Origin: CBDFLD01 sp965249005 | GTDB taxonomy: Bacteria; Acidobacteriota; UBA6911 | NCBI GenBank assembly: GCA_965249005.1 | Contig: CBDFLD010000011.1 | Span: 68,222-132,221, forward strand | Reading direction: 5' to 3' | DNA length: 64,000 nt | Shown: piece by piece, positions 21,799 to 31,203 of the stretch | How the letters are laid out: each line of letters starts with the position of its first letter | Position numbering within the stretch: the first letter of the stretch is position 1 | The notes under the pieces: model-generated | Seen by the model: only the letters and a program-made list of their open reading frames with translations | What the model was told of the DNA's origin: nothing | Databases searched by the model: none | Program-made: the position numbers and the translations under genes

Positions 21799-22947
21799 CT
21801 ATTTGGGAAGTATACCGAGCCGGCACAACACGCGATACAACCAGAAGTGCCGGATGCGGGCCAAATGATCCGCAGTTCGATCCAGCTCCCGTTGCGTCCC
21901 CCCCAGTATCTGGTCTCGATTCTCGACTCGTTCCTGCAAGGTGTGCGCCCACTCGGAGCGTTCTTCGAACTCCTCCCGCAACCTGGTTAGCCCCGTGTCC
22001 CGTTTCTGGATCTCCCGAGCCATTTCCGCTTGCATGGAGCGAATCGTATCATCCCGCGCCTCGACCTCATCAAGAACACAGCGGAGACGGCCATCCCTTG
22101 CAGCCACCTCATCCTCCAGCTCACGCCCCCACCGCCCCAAGCTCGAAATCTCCGCATTGAGACGCGTGGACTCGGCGGACCATTCTTGAATCAAAGAGTC
22201 CGACGCATCCAGGAAACAGGATACTCGAAGCCCCGCATTTCGATCGGGTCCGGACCGGCAGAGCGCCAAAAAATACATTGGTTCCGTTGCCTGACCACCC
22301 ATCGAGTCGACCAGCACTTCGCCGTCGTGCACGATGGACGGACCGCTGGCGGAATCTCCGCCGGGCTTGTCCGTCTTACTGTCCTCAATGATCAGAGAAC
22401 CCGATCGGATCTGCTGGTGGCACAGCAAGACTTCAGGGAAATATCGATGAAGCAGCGCCAAGAACTCGTCCCGGTAGAACTCCTTGACATGATACGGGTT
22501 GCGATAGTGCCGGTCATCTGAATAGGAGGCCTTGTTGGGTGTCGAAATCAGCAGCATCCCATCCGGGGAAAGCACACGGGCGAGTTCCTGCATCAGGCTC
22601 TGATAGTCCTCGACATGCTCCAGGATTTCGAAGGCAACGACCATGTCCATCGACGCCGTGGCCAGCGGCAACTTTCCAACATCAGCTTGCAGGACACAAA
22701 GGTTCTCGGCAGCAGCGAGCCTTGACGCCTCCTGCGCGGTTTCTCTGTCGAGCTCGATCCCCCAGCAAAGACGGGCCACTGTCGAGAGCAGGGCCGTCCC
22801 ATAGCCTGTGCCACACGCAACATCCAGTACATTTCGCCCCACCGCCCATCGCTTTGCGAACGCATAACGGTGCCAGTGCTCGTACGCTATTTGCGCTCCG
22901 CCTTCTCCTGGCACGTATCTCTCGCCTGTGAATTTTTTGCGGATCAT
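21799..22947 (-). CDS. SAM-dependent methyltransferase with C-terminal coiled coil
   Basis: The N-terminal part starts 'IRKKFTGERYVPG', a common opening of surface-polysaccharide methyltransferases. It continues with the SAM-binding loop 'VLDVACGTGYGTALL', an acidic residue in 'GIELD', and 'FEILEHVEDY'. The last third is a long coiled coil rich in Glu, Arg and Gln ('ELEDEVAARDGRLR' onward), possibly for tethering to a complex. The ATG at 22947 gives 382 residues; an earlier in-frame ATG at 23004 overlaps the upstream gene and has no ribosome binding site. It is the last gene of the glycan operon. Likely methylates a sugar of a surface glycan; the acceptor is unknown. Confidence 0.8.
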   Translation of the reverse strand: MIRKKFTGERYVPGEGGAQIAYEHWHRYAFAKRWAVGRNVLDVACGTGYGTALLSTVARLCWGIELDRETAQEASRLAAAENLCVLQADVGKLPLATASMDMVVAFEILEHVEDYQSLMQELARVLSPDGMLLISTPNKASYSDDRHYRNPYHVKEFYRDEFLALLHRYFPEVLLCHQQIRSGSLIIEDSKTDKPGGDSASGPSIVHDGEVLVDSMGGQATEPMYFLALCRSGPDRNAGLRVSCFLDASDSLIQEWSAESTRLNAEISSLGRWGRELEDEVAARDGRLRCVLDEVEARDDTIRSMQAEMAREIQKRDTGLTRLREEFEERSEWAHTLQERVENRDQILGGTQRELDRTADHLARIRHFWLYRVLCRLGILPK

Positions 22948-22972
22948 TGCTCGATTCTCTAGGGCACGGATT

Positions 22973-23611
22973 CTATTGTGAGTCTGCTGCACTCGCGCTC
23001 CCATCGAGGGGCAACAAGTGAATGTTACTCAACGCCAGCCAGTCTGCGGTCAAGTCTCCCCTGGGCCCCGCGGAGGCACTCCATCGGAGCTTCGTCTCAG
23101 CTTGCCCGGGCAAGTTGAGCGGAATCCGGATTACGTTCCACTCCCGGTCCTGGGAGCGCCGGCCGGGTTCGAAGAGCCGGCCGTAGACAGGCTCCCTCCG
23201 GTCCGCTCGCTCGATTTCCACACTCAACTGAATGCCGTCTCCGATATTAAACACGGTCGCGGCACTACATTCCAGCACGACCGAGCCCGCGCCCGCCGGA
23301 ATGGTGGTGAATACTTCCGCCGGCGCGACCAGAACAACCGCGTCCTTGCGAACCCCCTTCCGGGTCACCGCAATCCTCTTCACCGAGGCTTCCGGGCGCC
23401 TGCCTCCGGCTCCGTCAGCGAAGCCGCCCGTGACCTGCAGGACTGGCCACGCGCGCTGCTCCCCTCCCTCCGAAGGGTCGTGCACTCTCCGAACGTCGCA
23501 GCCTGTCCACAACACATAGCAGACGAGCAGGCGGACTGACACGGACTGAAACGACAAGCCACTGCCACGGGTACGCACTGTTTCCAAGACTCGGCACCAC
23601 CGTTCACTCAT
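22973..23611 (-). CDS. Probable exported lipoprotein of the glycan operon
   Basis: A 212-residue protein I cannot assign to a family. The N-terminal hydrophobic stretch ends in 'LWTGC', a plausible lipobox with Cys at about residue 38. The remainder is rich in beta strands ('VVLECSAATVFNIGDGIQLSVEIE', 'WNVIRIPLNLPGQAETKLRWSA'), like a carbohydrate-binding jelly roll. Its ATG overlaps the upstream stop as ATGA, implying translational coupling with the membrane glycosyltransferase. The long, basic N-terminus before the hydrophobic stretch is unusual for a lipoprotein, so a membrane anchor is also possible. Confidence 0.6.
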   Translation of the reverse strand: MSERWCRVLETVRTRGSGLSFQSVSVRLLVCYVLWTGCDVRRVHDPSEGGEQRAWPVLQVTGGFADGAGGRRPEASVKRIAVTRKGVRKDAVVLVAPAEVFTTIPAGAGSVVLECSAATVFNIGDGIQLSVEIERADRREPVYGRLFEPGRRSQDREWNVIRIPLNLPGQAETKLRWSASAGPRGDLTADWLALSNIHLLPLDGSASAADSQ

Positions 23612-25770
23612 TTCAGATGCGGTTCTATGATCGCCAGTTCCTGCTCACCCGTCGCTTCGTAGGAAATCGTGATCTTCCGCTCCCCGCCGCAAGCCGGGAG
23701 CGATAGTTGGACCAACTGCCAGTCATGCGTCACAGGATCACCCGTCCCCACCTCGCTCCGATACTCGGATGCCGTCCCACCCGCATGCTCCTGCTGAACC
23801 GTAAAGACAAAACCGTTTCCTGCAGATTGGGGATCGTCCCCAAGGACGCGAAAGCGCAGCTCGAGTTGATCGATTTTCGAGCACGGCAAGGGATACTGCA
23901 GCCACGTACCGGGAGACAAAAACAGGGCGAGACGATTCTTGCCGTCGGCGGTGGTGTAACCGGACCATGGCTTCCTCGCCACCGGGTTTGCGTCGGCCCA
24001 GGGCAGCCCGGCGATCAAGAAATTGACTTGACGGGCCTGGGCGGTTTCGATCGGATGCCAGGATAGGGAAAAGGGGAGCAGCCCCCAGCCCGTACTGTAA
24101 AAGCCCGCGTGACTCCGGCCATCGATCAACCGCAAGGGATTGGAAAGACCGAAGGTCCACGATTTCGCGGGCGACAACATGGTTTCCAGGGCGGTGGGAA
24201 CCTCGTAGGGAAGCGCAAGCGACGGGGTCACAATATAGTCCCCGCCTCGCACGGACGATTCGTCGATAGGAAGCTGCCGCATCCCGCTCCGCCCCATGTA
24301 ATAGCGAAAGCCCCACTCACCTCCGTAGTACGCCCGGTCTATCGGTAGTTCTGCGCGGATCGCGCGGGCCATCCTGGGATAAACCCTCGCGAACTCCAGA
24401 TCAGCAAACGAAAGGGCCAGACCGAGCGCGAGGTTCGTGACCAGGATACCAGCTGCCATCATCGCGGGACTCATTCTTGGAAATGTCACAGGAAAGATCC
24501 GGAAAACGGTTCGACCGCGACCGGCAAGGCGATACGCTGCTACCTCACGAGCCTCCAACCGCGCAAAGAGCCCTATCAGAACTGGTGGCACCAAGGGCAG
24601 CGTGTAACGAGCAGACCCGTCTGTAAAAACGAGCAGGCAAGAGGCAAAAACCATCAGGTACCAAACAGAGACAAAGAGCCATTCCTCTTTCCCGCGATCC
24701 CGGGCCTTGCCGGCTGGCGACTCCATGGGCGCTCGCCAGCCGGCCAGAGCGCCGTGCGCCATCGAGAACACGGCAATGGCCCCCGAAACGAGACCCACGG
24801 TAAAAATCGCTTTCTCCAGAATCGAATAGTCCGCGACCAGGAACTGGCAGAGGTAGGCCGACGCCAGTAGACCCAGGGCCAGCAGACGACCCCGGAAATA
24901 CCACGAAAGCGTGATCATCATGAAAAGCGGAAAGACAATCAGCCATCCCTGGTATTGCATTACCGCGAGGAGCTTGACGCCCACAGAGGACAGGCTGCCG
25001 AAATCGCGAGACTCGAGATAACCAATCGTGTCCCATAAGATAAAACGGTCATAGTGCAACGAAGTCATCAAAAGCCACGAGAACATGGCCAGGGGCGGTG
25101 CAGCCAGCGACCACCATCCCTCACGGATCTTGCCGGCGCGGACACAGTACCAGCCCAGCAGGAGCGTCAGGATAAAAGACGGGTAGCTCGTCCAGAGGGC
25201 AGCCAGGTGAAAAAGCGCGCTGACGAAGAACAGTAAACGGCTTCTACGTTCAACGGCCCAAAGAAAAGACGTGATCGCAGCCAGCCAATAGGACAGGGTT
25301 GCCACGTCGGTCATGAGGTTGTGCTGCATGACCAAAAACAACGGAGACACGGCCATGGCGAGTGCGGGCCATAGTGGCCTTTGAACAAAGCGGGCCGAAA
25401 GAAAGTACATGCTCCCCACTGCCAGCAGCGGAAAGGCCAGGGCAAAGGTATGATACACCCACTCGACCCCGTCCCCTTCCCCCCACAACGACTGCAGCAA
25501 CGCTAGGAAATAGGTCTGAGACGGCGGATGAGAGTGAGACCCCATATCGGGCAATCGCCGACCCTCGAAGACATAAGCAAGATCGTTCGGAAAAGCGGGC
25601 TTGGCCGGGACGTTTCTTGCCATATCCATATAGAAGTTGTCGTCCATATGGAAAGGCTGGTCTATGAAGGGTCCGGCTGCTCCAACGACTACCACGACCA
25701 GGATAGCGAGGTGCCAGTTCACAGACTTTGCGTCGATCATGGGGGCAGTGCCAGGATTCGTTTGCGTCAT
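23608..25770 (-). CDS. ArnT/PMT-like membrane glycosyltransferase (GT39-like)
   Basis: A 720-residue membrane protein. The first outside loop has the acidic motif 'FHMDDNFYMDMARN', matching the catalytic Asp pair of the GT39/PMT_2 family. About twelve membrane segments follow, then a C-terminal outside domain of about 230 residues with a beta-sandwich pattern ('LQYPLPCSKIDQLELRFRVLG', 'YRSEVGTGDPVTHDWQLVQLSL') resembling the next protein in the operon. The start at 25770 overlaps the upstream stop as ATGA; the frame stays open for 85 codons upstream but lies within the previous gene. Likely transfers a sugar from a polyprenyl phosphate donor at the outer face of the inner membrane. Confidence 0.8.
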   Translation of the reverse strand: MTQTNPGTAPMIDAKSVNWHLAILVVVVVGAAGPFIDQPFHMDDNFYMDMARNVPAKPAFPNDLAYVFEGRRLPDMGSHSHPPSQTYFLALLQSLWGEGDGVEWVYHTFALAFPLLAVGSMYFLSARFVQRPLWPALAMAVSPLFLVMQHNLMTDVATLSYWLAAITSFLWAVERRSRLLFFVSALFHLAALWTSYPSFILTLLLGWYCVRAGKIREGWWSLAAPPLAMFSWLLMTSLHYDRFILWDTIGYLESRDFGSLSSVGVKLLAVMQYQGWLIVFPLFMMITLSWYFRGRLLALGLLASAYLCQFLVADYSILEKAIFTVGLVSGAIAVFSMAHGALAGWRAPMESPAGKARDRGKEEWLFVSVWYLMVFASCLLVFTDGSARYTLPLVPPVLIGLFARLEAREVAAYRLAGRGRTVFRIFPVTFPRMSPAMMAAGILVTNLALGLALSFADLEFARVYPRMARAIRAELPIDRAYYGGEWGFRYYMGRSGMRQLPIDESSVRGGDYIVTPSLALPYEVPTALETMLSPAKSWTFGLSNPLRLIDGRSHAGFYSTGWGLLPFSLSWHPIETAQARQVNFLIAGLPWADANPVARKPWSGYTTADGKNRLALFLSPGTWLQYPLPCSKIDQLELRFRVLGDDPQSAGNGFVFTVQQEHAGGTASEYRSEVGTGDPVTHDWQLVQLSLPACGGERKITISYEATGEQELAIIEPHLK

Positions 25771-27410
25771 GAACCCTCGGCGTTCTCGCGACGGTCGACG
25801 AAATACAACCGGGCAGCATCTCCGTTCGGCAACGGATACGTGTCCACGAGCTTGAATGTTTGATGATGTCCCATCACGATTTGATTCAAATCGTGACTCG
25901 CCGGCGTCGTCCAGGACATTCCTTGCTCCACTTCGGTAATCAAGACGTAGTTGAATCCGTCGAAATCGCGGAGGCTGGCGCGCTCCGACTGCAGGTGATC
26001 CACGTGTGCGCTGATCCCGAGCCACTTGGCCTGGAGCAAGAAATTGGCTGCATTGAAGCGAGGCAAATCAGCAACGATCGCCAGCGAATGACGCAACCCG
26101 TTCTCCCGCGAATGCTGCACGATGCGTTCTAGAATGACACGCTGCTTCCAGTCTTGGTGCTCGGGCTTTCCGAGAATACCAAAATAGCTTTGTAGATAGA
26201 GGTTCCAGTCCCAGCGGAGCGATCCTTGATACCCTTTCAGCAGGACGACCTCCTGTGGCAGCCAGCGGATGCCGAAGTTGATGGCATACAGTTGCAATCC
26301 CAACAGCAGGACGAGACTCCATCGCAGCATCCGGTGCCACGGATCTTCTTTCCAGGCCTGGATCCATACCGAGGTTACGATCAACAAAAAGGGGAGCAAC
26401 GGCATGCTGAAGCGCGGATCCTTGGTTTGGAGCAGCGTCAAACACAGCCATCCACCAATGATCGAGACCACCAGCAAACCTGCTTTCGGTATGAGGCGCT
26501 GCCTGTAGACTGCAAGGCAGGAAACACCAACCAGGACAAACAACAGCGCAAAGAGCTGGTAGCCTTCCAGAAGGCGGAGGTAGTAGATGGCCGATTGGAA
26601 AGACAGTATCGGGGGTTCACCTTCCCGGACCCCGATGCCAGTATTCTCGCCAAAGTAGCGCACCAGTTTGGGTACATTGGGCAGATACCAGGTGGCGGCC
26701 CCGATTCCGCCAATCAGCAGGGAGTCGGCGGCGTTGATCACACGCGACGGGTGCTTCCAGACAGAACCCCGCCAAAAGACATACGCCACCGGAAAGATCA
26801 AAAAACCGACGAAGAGCCACTTGGTCAGAAGCCCAAAAGCAACGACGACACCGAACAGCAGGCTCTCGTGTCTCCGCCCGAATCCTTCCGACCTATAGAG
26901 CAGCAGAACGGCCGCAGCTACCCAGCCTGATAGCCAGTAGTCCAGAATGGTCTCCCGCGACATCCAAAAAAGATAAGGCGTCGCGACCGTCAGAATGACT
27001 GCCCAGCGGCCGGCATCCGCGTTTGCGAGATGCTCGCCCAAACGGTAGACCGCCCAAAAGAGCAGTATCGTGGCCGGAAGATTCGCCAGCACTGCGCTGG
27101 AGGCAGTGCCGAAGATCAAAAGACACAGCGCAATGACCCAATGGACAAACGGAGGGTAGTTTCCCGAGCGCTCCCACGGCATCAACTCGTGGGTGCTGCT
27201 TCCTCCGCCGTCCGGGAAGTAATTGAAGGCAAAGCTTTGGTGCATCGCCATATCCCACACCGGTGGACGGGTGTCCTGCACGAGCCAAAGAAAATGAATG
27301 CCCCATACGAACGCCGCGGCGAACAAGATAAGCGGCCAACCCGTGCTGCAGCAGCTGCCCCAGCTGGCAACGGTGATCCGGCGGACGTGCGAGCCACGCT
27401 CTGCCGTCAT
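25767..27410 (-). CDS. ArnT/PMT-like membrane glycosyltransferase (GT39-like)
   Basis: A 547-residue multi-pass protein. An N-terminal membrane segment is followed by an outside loop with 'PPVWDMAMHQSFAFNYF' and 'SGNYPPFVHWVIAL', typical of GT39/PMT_2 proteins, then about ten membrane segments and a short outside C-terminal region. The ATG overlaps the upstream methyltransferase stop as ATGA. It differs from the next gene mainly by its shorter outside domain. The predicted donor is a polyprenyl-phosphate sugar, made by the DPM1-like enzyme encoded upstream; the acceptor is unknown. Confidence 0.8.
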   Translation of the reverse strand: MTAERGSHVRRITVASWGSCCSTGWPLILFAAAFVWGIHFLWLVQDTRPPVWDMAMHQSFAFNYFPDGGGSSTHELMPWERSGNYPPFVHWVIALCLLIFGTASSAVLANLPATILLFWAVYRLGEHLANADAGRWAVILTVATPYLFWMSRETILDYWLSGWVAAAVLLLYRSEGFGRRHESLLFGVVVAFGLLTKWLFVGFLIFPVAYVFWRGSVWKHPSRVINAADSLLIGGIGAATWYLPNVPKLVRYFGENTGIGVREGEPPILSFQSAIYYLRLLEGYQLFALLFVLVGVSCLAVYRQRLIPKAGLLVVSIIGGWLCLTLLQTKDPRFSMPLLPFLLIVTSVWIQAWKEDPWHRMLRWSLVLLLGLQLYAINFGIRWLPQEVVLLKGYQGSLRWDWNLYLQSYFGILGKPEHQDWKQRVILERIVQHSRENGLRHSLAIVADLPRFNAANFLLQAKWLGISAHVDHLQSERASLRDFDGFNYVLITEVEQGMSWTTPASHDLNQIVMGHHQTFKLVDTYPLPNGDAARLYFVDRRENAEGS

Positions 27411-28150
27411 CGTTTCCTCGCTCTGATCTGAAACCCAAGCGAAAAACTCTTCGAGTGATCCAAGCCGTCCAGCTGATTGAGAAACAAGGGAAAAAGGAAG
27501 CCGAAGAAAGGCGCCAGGAATGGGAACAGGATCCAGCGCCAGCCTCCCGTCCCGCCCTGAAAGAAGGACATCAGGTTGATGCAGCGCCGGGCGCAGACCT
27601 GGAAGAACCCGCCAACCGGCTGCAGCACGGTCACGTCCAACGGGAGGTCATCCAACAGGTGCGTGATCCCATACCGGGTGAACCGAAAGTAGTCTCGGGG
27701 AGCTTGGTGCTCTTCCCAAAGGAACGGGACGACCATACTCAAAGTTCCGCCCGGCTTGAGGACGCGGGCCATTTCAGCCAGCGCTGGGGCGGGCTCTTCG
27801 ACATGCTCGAGCACTACCATGCAAATAACGAAGTCCATGCTGGCCGACTTGAAGGGCAAGTGTTCCAGTCCACCACACACGTCGAGAGCCGCATAGTTCC
27901 AACCCGGATCGCCGGTCGCGCTGTCCACCGCGATGTACCTCTGTTCAAGGAAAAGCCTGCGATGGCGGGACTCGCCGGCACCGGCGTCGAGAATCGTCTC
28001 ATCGCGAGATGCCGCTGCCGCAATGAAGGCAACTTCTGCGTCGATATGCGCCTGAAAGGGATCCAATCGTGCGATGAGAAACCGAGGCAGCCACTTCTCG
28101 GCCAAGCGCCGGATCTTGGGCTCGATCTTTGAGTCTGCTCGGACCGACAT
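27407..28150 (-). CDS. SAM-dependent methyltransferase, type 11-like
   Basis: The ATG at 28150 has GGGAG seven bases upstream and gives 247 residues; the frame is open further upstream but reads into the preceding gene. Motifs are 'ILDAGAGESRHRRLF' (SAM loop), 'PFKSASMDFVICMVVLEHVEEP' and 'RVLKPGGTLSMVVPFLWEEHQAP', as in class I methyltransferases of polysaccharide loci. A hydrophobic stretch near the C-terminus ('WILFPFLAPFFGFLFPLFL') suggests association with the membrane. The 4-base overlap with the next gene indicates coupling. Confidence 0.8.
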   Translation of the reverse strand: MSVRADSKIEPKIRRLAEKWLPRFLIARLDPFQAHIDAEVAFIAAAASRDETILDAGAGESRHRRLFLEQRYIAVDSATGDPGWNYAALDVCGGLEHLPFKSASMDFVICMVVLEHVEEPAPALAEMARVLKPGGTLSMVVPFLWEEHQAPRDYFRFTRYGITHLLDDLPLDVTVLQPVGGFFQVCARRCINLMSFFQGGTGGWRWILFPFLAPFFGFLFPLFLNQLDGLDHSKSFSLGFQIRARKR

Positions 28151-28215
28151 TTCTTCGCTCCCGGCTATGCCGCCACCAACTCTGCGGAGCAACACGGATA
28201 GGGCGCGGCGGCCAA

Positions 28216-29271
28216 CTAGTCCCGCAAGGCAAGCTCTCTCGCCGACACGCGATACCTTCGCACCAGTGTGTAAAAGTCGTGGTTCCGGAGCTTCCTCCGG
28301 CGAAATACCGCGCGCCGCTTGCGCAATATCTGTACCAGGCCGCGAGCGCCCGAGATGTACGCGCGAATACAGGCACGCAGCAACCCCCAGCGCCCGTGCT
28401 CCCGGCTCACACCAGCGGCAAGTCCCCGTTGACCGAAGAGGCTGCCCACATGCCAGACGAAGCGCCACAGCGTCAGCACGGGGTTGAGTAACAGCAGCGG
28501 AAGCGGAAACGACTTCAACGCCACCCAGATTCGGTTTCTTTCGACCAGGAACGCTTTTTCAGGAGAGTACTTCCCCAACGTGGCACTGTGGCGGTGATAC
28601 ACCTTGGCATCGGGCGCGTACCGGCACCCCCAACCGCGCCAGCGTGCCCGGAGCCCCAGATCCGCGTCGTCTCCGTAAGCGAAGAACTGCTCGTCGAAGA
28701 ATCCTACATCCTCGAGCAGTGAACGTCGATAGAGGGCCGCACAGCCATCCGGAAAAAATACCTCCTCATTGTCGTCGAACTGCCCCTGATCGGTGTCTCC
28801 GGCACCTCGTCCTCGGTTGAGACCGTCGGGATACAGCAAGTGCCCGGTCTTGTCGATGACAGTTCTCCGATCATAAAAGAGTATCTTCGACGCGACCATT
28901 CCCACCGAGGGCTCTGTCAATGCCGCTGTCATCGAACATAGCCAGAGAGAATCCGCAACGGCGTCGCTGTTCAGCAGCGCCACCAGTTTTCCGGAGGAAG
29001 CTTCGATCCCGGCATTCACTCCCTGGGCGAACCCTCCATTGTAAGACTGAAGCAGGAGTTTATCCCCATCGCGGCAATAGGAGCGCAACCAAGTGCTGGA
29101 ACCATCCGTGGAGCCATTGTCCACCACGACGAGCTCGAGGGGAGAGTACGATTGATGCCTGACCGATTCGAGGCACTCCGGTAGGGTCTCCATTCCGTTG
29201 AAGTTGACCACGATAACCGAAACCGGCGCCGGGTCATCCGTCGTGGGCGGCGTAGGGGACTTGGGGGTCAT
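28216..29271 (-). CDS. Glycosyltransferase family 2 (rhamnosyl/galactosyl type)
   Basis: A 351-residue GT-A protein. It begins 'VSVIVVNFNGMETLPECL', has 'LELVVVDNGSTDGS' and 'LLNSDA' (the DXD-like metal site), and 'GFFDEQFFAYGDDADLGLRARWRGW', the acidic acceptor motif of the WsaE/RfbN type. A C-terminal amphipathic stretch rich in Arg follows. The ATG at 29271 overlaps the upstream stop as ATGA. It acts in the cytoplasm, adding a sugar to a lipid-linked or nucleotide-primed glycan. Confidence 0.85.
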   Translation of the reverse strand: MTPKSPTPPTTDDPAPVSVIVVNFNGMETLPECLESVRHQSYSPLELVVVDNGSTDGSSTWLRSYCRDGDKLLLQSYNGGFAQGVNAGIEASSGKLVALLNSDAVADSLWLCSMTAALTEPSVGMVASKILFYDRRTVIDKTGHLLYPDGLNRGRGAGDTDQGQFDDNEEVFFPDGCAALYRRSLLEDVGFFDEQFFAYGDDADLGLRARWRGWGCRYAPDAKVYHRHSATLGKYSPEKAFLVERNRIWVALKSFPLPLLLLNPVLTLWRFVWHVGSLFGQRGLAAGVSREHGRWGLLRACIRAYISGARGLVQILRKRRAVFRRRKLRNHDFYTLVRRYRVSARELALRD

Positions 29272-30056
29272 GAGCGAAAGATCGCCTTGTGATGATATTT
29301 GCTGACGACCTCCTCGAGCGTACAGTCGAACATCCGGAAACGCGCGATTCGCATTCGTTGAAGCAAAAACTTCAATACGGTCCACAGCGTTTTGCTTCCA
29401 TAGATCATACTTACCCTGAAGTTGACGCTGGAAGCGCCGAGAAAATAGCGCGCCTGAACGGGAATCTCCGAAATCCTGAACCCCATGTGGCAGGCCTGGA
29501 CAATGACCTCCGAATCGAACACAAAATCGTCAGAATTCAACAGGAAGGGAATCCCGACCAATAGGTCTCGGCTGTAGGCGCGGAACCCCGTGTGCGCGTC
29601 CGTGAGTCGGGTGCCAAGAACCATGTTCTCGATCGTGGTCAAGATTCGGTTGGCCGCGTATTTCCAGACAGGCATCCCTCCATCCAGAGCCCGTCCGTTT
29701 CTGATTCTCGACCCCAGGACCATGTCGGCCGTTCCGTCCAGAATAGGCCGGATCAGCTCGGGGACCTGACCGGAGTCATACTGGTGGTCCGGGTGGAGCA
29801 TAACGACGATCTCCGCTCCTTCCTTCAAGGCTTCCAGATAGCAGGTTTTTTGATTGCCGCCATAACCGCGGTTCTGGACATGAATCACAACCTTGAGCCC
29901 GAGCGATCGAGCCACTTCCACGGTTTGATCCTTGCTGACATCGTCAACCAGGATGATTCTCGAGACCCGGTCCTCGGGAATGTCGCGGTAGGTTTTTTCC
30001 AAGGTTCTGGCGGCATTGTATGCGGGCAGAACCACGACTACCTTGGATTCCGACAT
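29268..30056 (-). CDS. Polyprenyl-phosphate glycosyltransferase, DPM1-like GT2
   Basis: A 262-residue GT2 protein with 'VVVVLPAYNAARTLEKTY', 'ILVDDVSKDQT', 'YGGNQKTCY', 'MLHPDHQYD' (the DXD position carries His-Pro-Asp) and 'DAHTGFRAYS'. It has no membrane segments, like soluble DPM1. Such enzymes load a sugar onto polyprenyl phosphate to feed membrane GT39 enzymes, two of which are encoded downstream. The ATG at 30056 lies four bases after the upstream stop; an in-frame GTG at 30098 overlaps that gene and is less likely. Confidence 0.85.
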   Translation of the reverse strand: MSESKVVVVLPAYNAARTLEKTYRDIPEDRVSRIILVDDVSKDQTVEVARSLGLKVVIHVQNRGYGGNQKTCYLEALKEGAEIVVMLHPDHQYDSGQVPELIRPILDGTADMVLGSRIRNGRALDGGMPVWKYAANRILTTIENMVLGTRLTDAHTGFRAYSRDLLVGIPFLLNSDDFVFDSEVIVQACHMGFRISEIPVQARYFLGASSVNFRVSMIYGSKTLWTVLKFLLQRMRIARFRMFDCTLEEVVSKYHHKAIFRS

Positions 30057-30060
30057 ATGC

Positions 30061-31035
30061 TCAGACGTAGTAGTGCGAGTGTTTGTAGAGATCTGCACGC
30101 CGGCGGAACCACTCGACGGTTCGCTCCAGCCCGGTTTCCAGCGAAACCCTCGGCTCCCAACTCAATATCTCTTTCGCCCTTTGATTGGACGCCAGAAGCC
30201 GGTCGACTTCGCTGGCAGGCGGGCGCTCCCGGCGCTCCTCCTCCTGTACGCTCAACTGCTTGCCGACAATCGTCCCCACGATCTGAACCACCTCCGCCAC
30301 GGAGGCTTCCCTGCCGGTCCCAATGTGAATTGGAACGCAGGCATCGGTTTCAACTCTGGCCGCCGCCAGGAAACCGCGCGCGGTATCCTCCACATAAGTC
30401 CAGTCCCGGCGGGGATCGACCCGGCCGAGACGAATCGAAGAACACGACAGGGCTTGCGTCACGATGGTAGGGATCACCGCTCGCGGAGATTGTCGCGGCC
30501 CGTAGGTATTGAACGGCCTCAGTAGAGTCACCGCAAGCCCGTAGCTCCGAAAGAAGCTGAGTCCGAGCATGTCGGAGGCTACCTTCGATGCCGCATATGG
30601 AGATTGCGGATACAAGGGATGATCTTCTTCCATCGGCACCCGTTGCGCACTTCCATACACCTCGCTGGTGGAGGTGAGGATGACCTTCGATGAGTTCGAT
30701 TCGAGGCTCGCCTGTAAAACGTGCAGGCTCCCCAAGACATTGGTATGCACGACATCAATGGGATTCTGGTAAGAATAGGGAATCCCGATGAGCGCCCCGA
30801 GATGACAAACGACATCGCACCCGCGCACCGCGCGCCGCACGCCCTCGATGTCGCGAAGATCTCCGGACACTACTTCCATGTCGCGCAGCTTGGCCGGCGG
30901 CAGGTCCTGCAACATCCCCCAGTCGTTTCGGGAGTTGTACCGGCAAAAGGCGCGCACCTGCAAGCCTTCCTGATGGCAGAGCTCGGCGAGATGGCTTCCA
31001 ATAAACCCCCCAGCCCCTGTAATCAAGATCTTCAC
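30061..31035 (-). CDS. NAD-dependent sugar-nucleotide epimerase/dehydratase (LegB-like)
   Basis: A 324-residue extended short-chain dehydrogenase/reductase. The NAD-binding loop is GAGGFIG (7-13), and catalytic residues are in 'TSTSEVYGSA' (121-130) with Tyr147 and Lys151 in YAASK. The segment 'CRYNSRNDWG' (31-40) resembles the one I recall from LegB-type 4,6-dehydratases, which start pathways to nonulosonic or other deoxyamino sugars. UDP-glucose epimerases are less like it. It would supply a nucleotide sugar to the glycosyltransferases of the operon. No further pathway genes are seen, so the product may be finished elsewhere. Confidence 0.8.
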   Translation of the reverse strand: MKILITGAGGFIGSHLAELCHQEGLQVRAFCRYNSRNDWGMLQDLPPAKLRDMEVVSGDLRDIEGVRRAVRGCDVVCHLGALIGIPYSYQNPIDVVHTNVLGSLHVLQASLESNSSKVILTSTSEVYGSAQRVPMEEDHPLYPQSPYAASKVASDMLGLSFFRSYGLAVTLLRPFNTYGPRQSPRAVIPTIVTQALSCSSIRLGRVDPRRDWTYVEDTARGFLAAARVETDACVPIHIGTGREASVAEVVQIVGTIVGKQLSVQEEERRERPPASEVDRLLASNQRAKEILSWEPRVSLETGLERTVEWFRRRADLYKHSHYYV

Positions 31036-31203
31036 AGAACGAGCCTCCCACCTGGGGCGAGCTGTGTTTTTGGATGCAAGCGGCCGACGCCGCTCGTTTA
31101 GACCCCCATGCTAGCTGCACCTTCCGCGGCCTTCAACCTGAAAACCACGGCGGTAGCAAGTGCAGAGCACTTCGTGGTCGCGCTCGAACGCTGGCAATGG
31201 TCA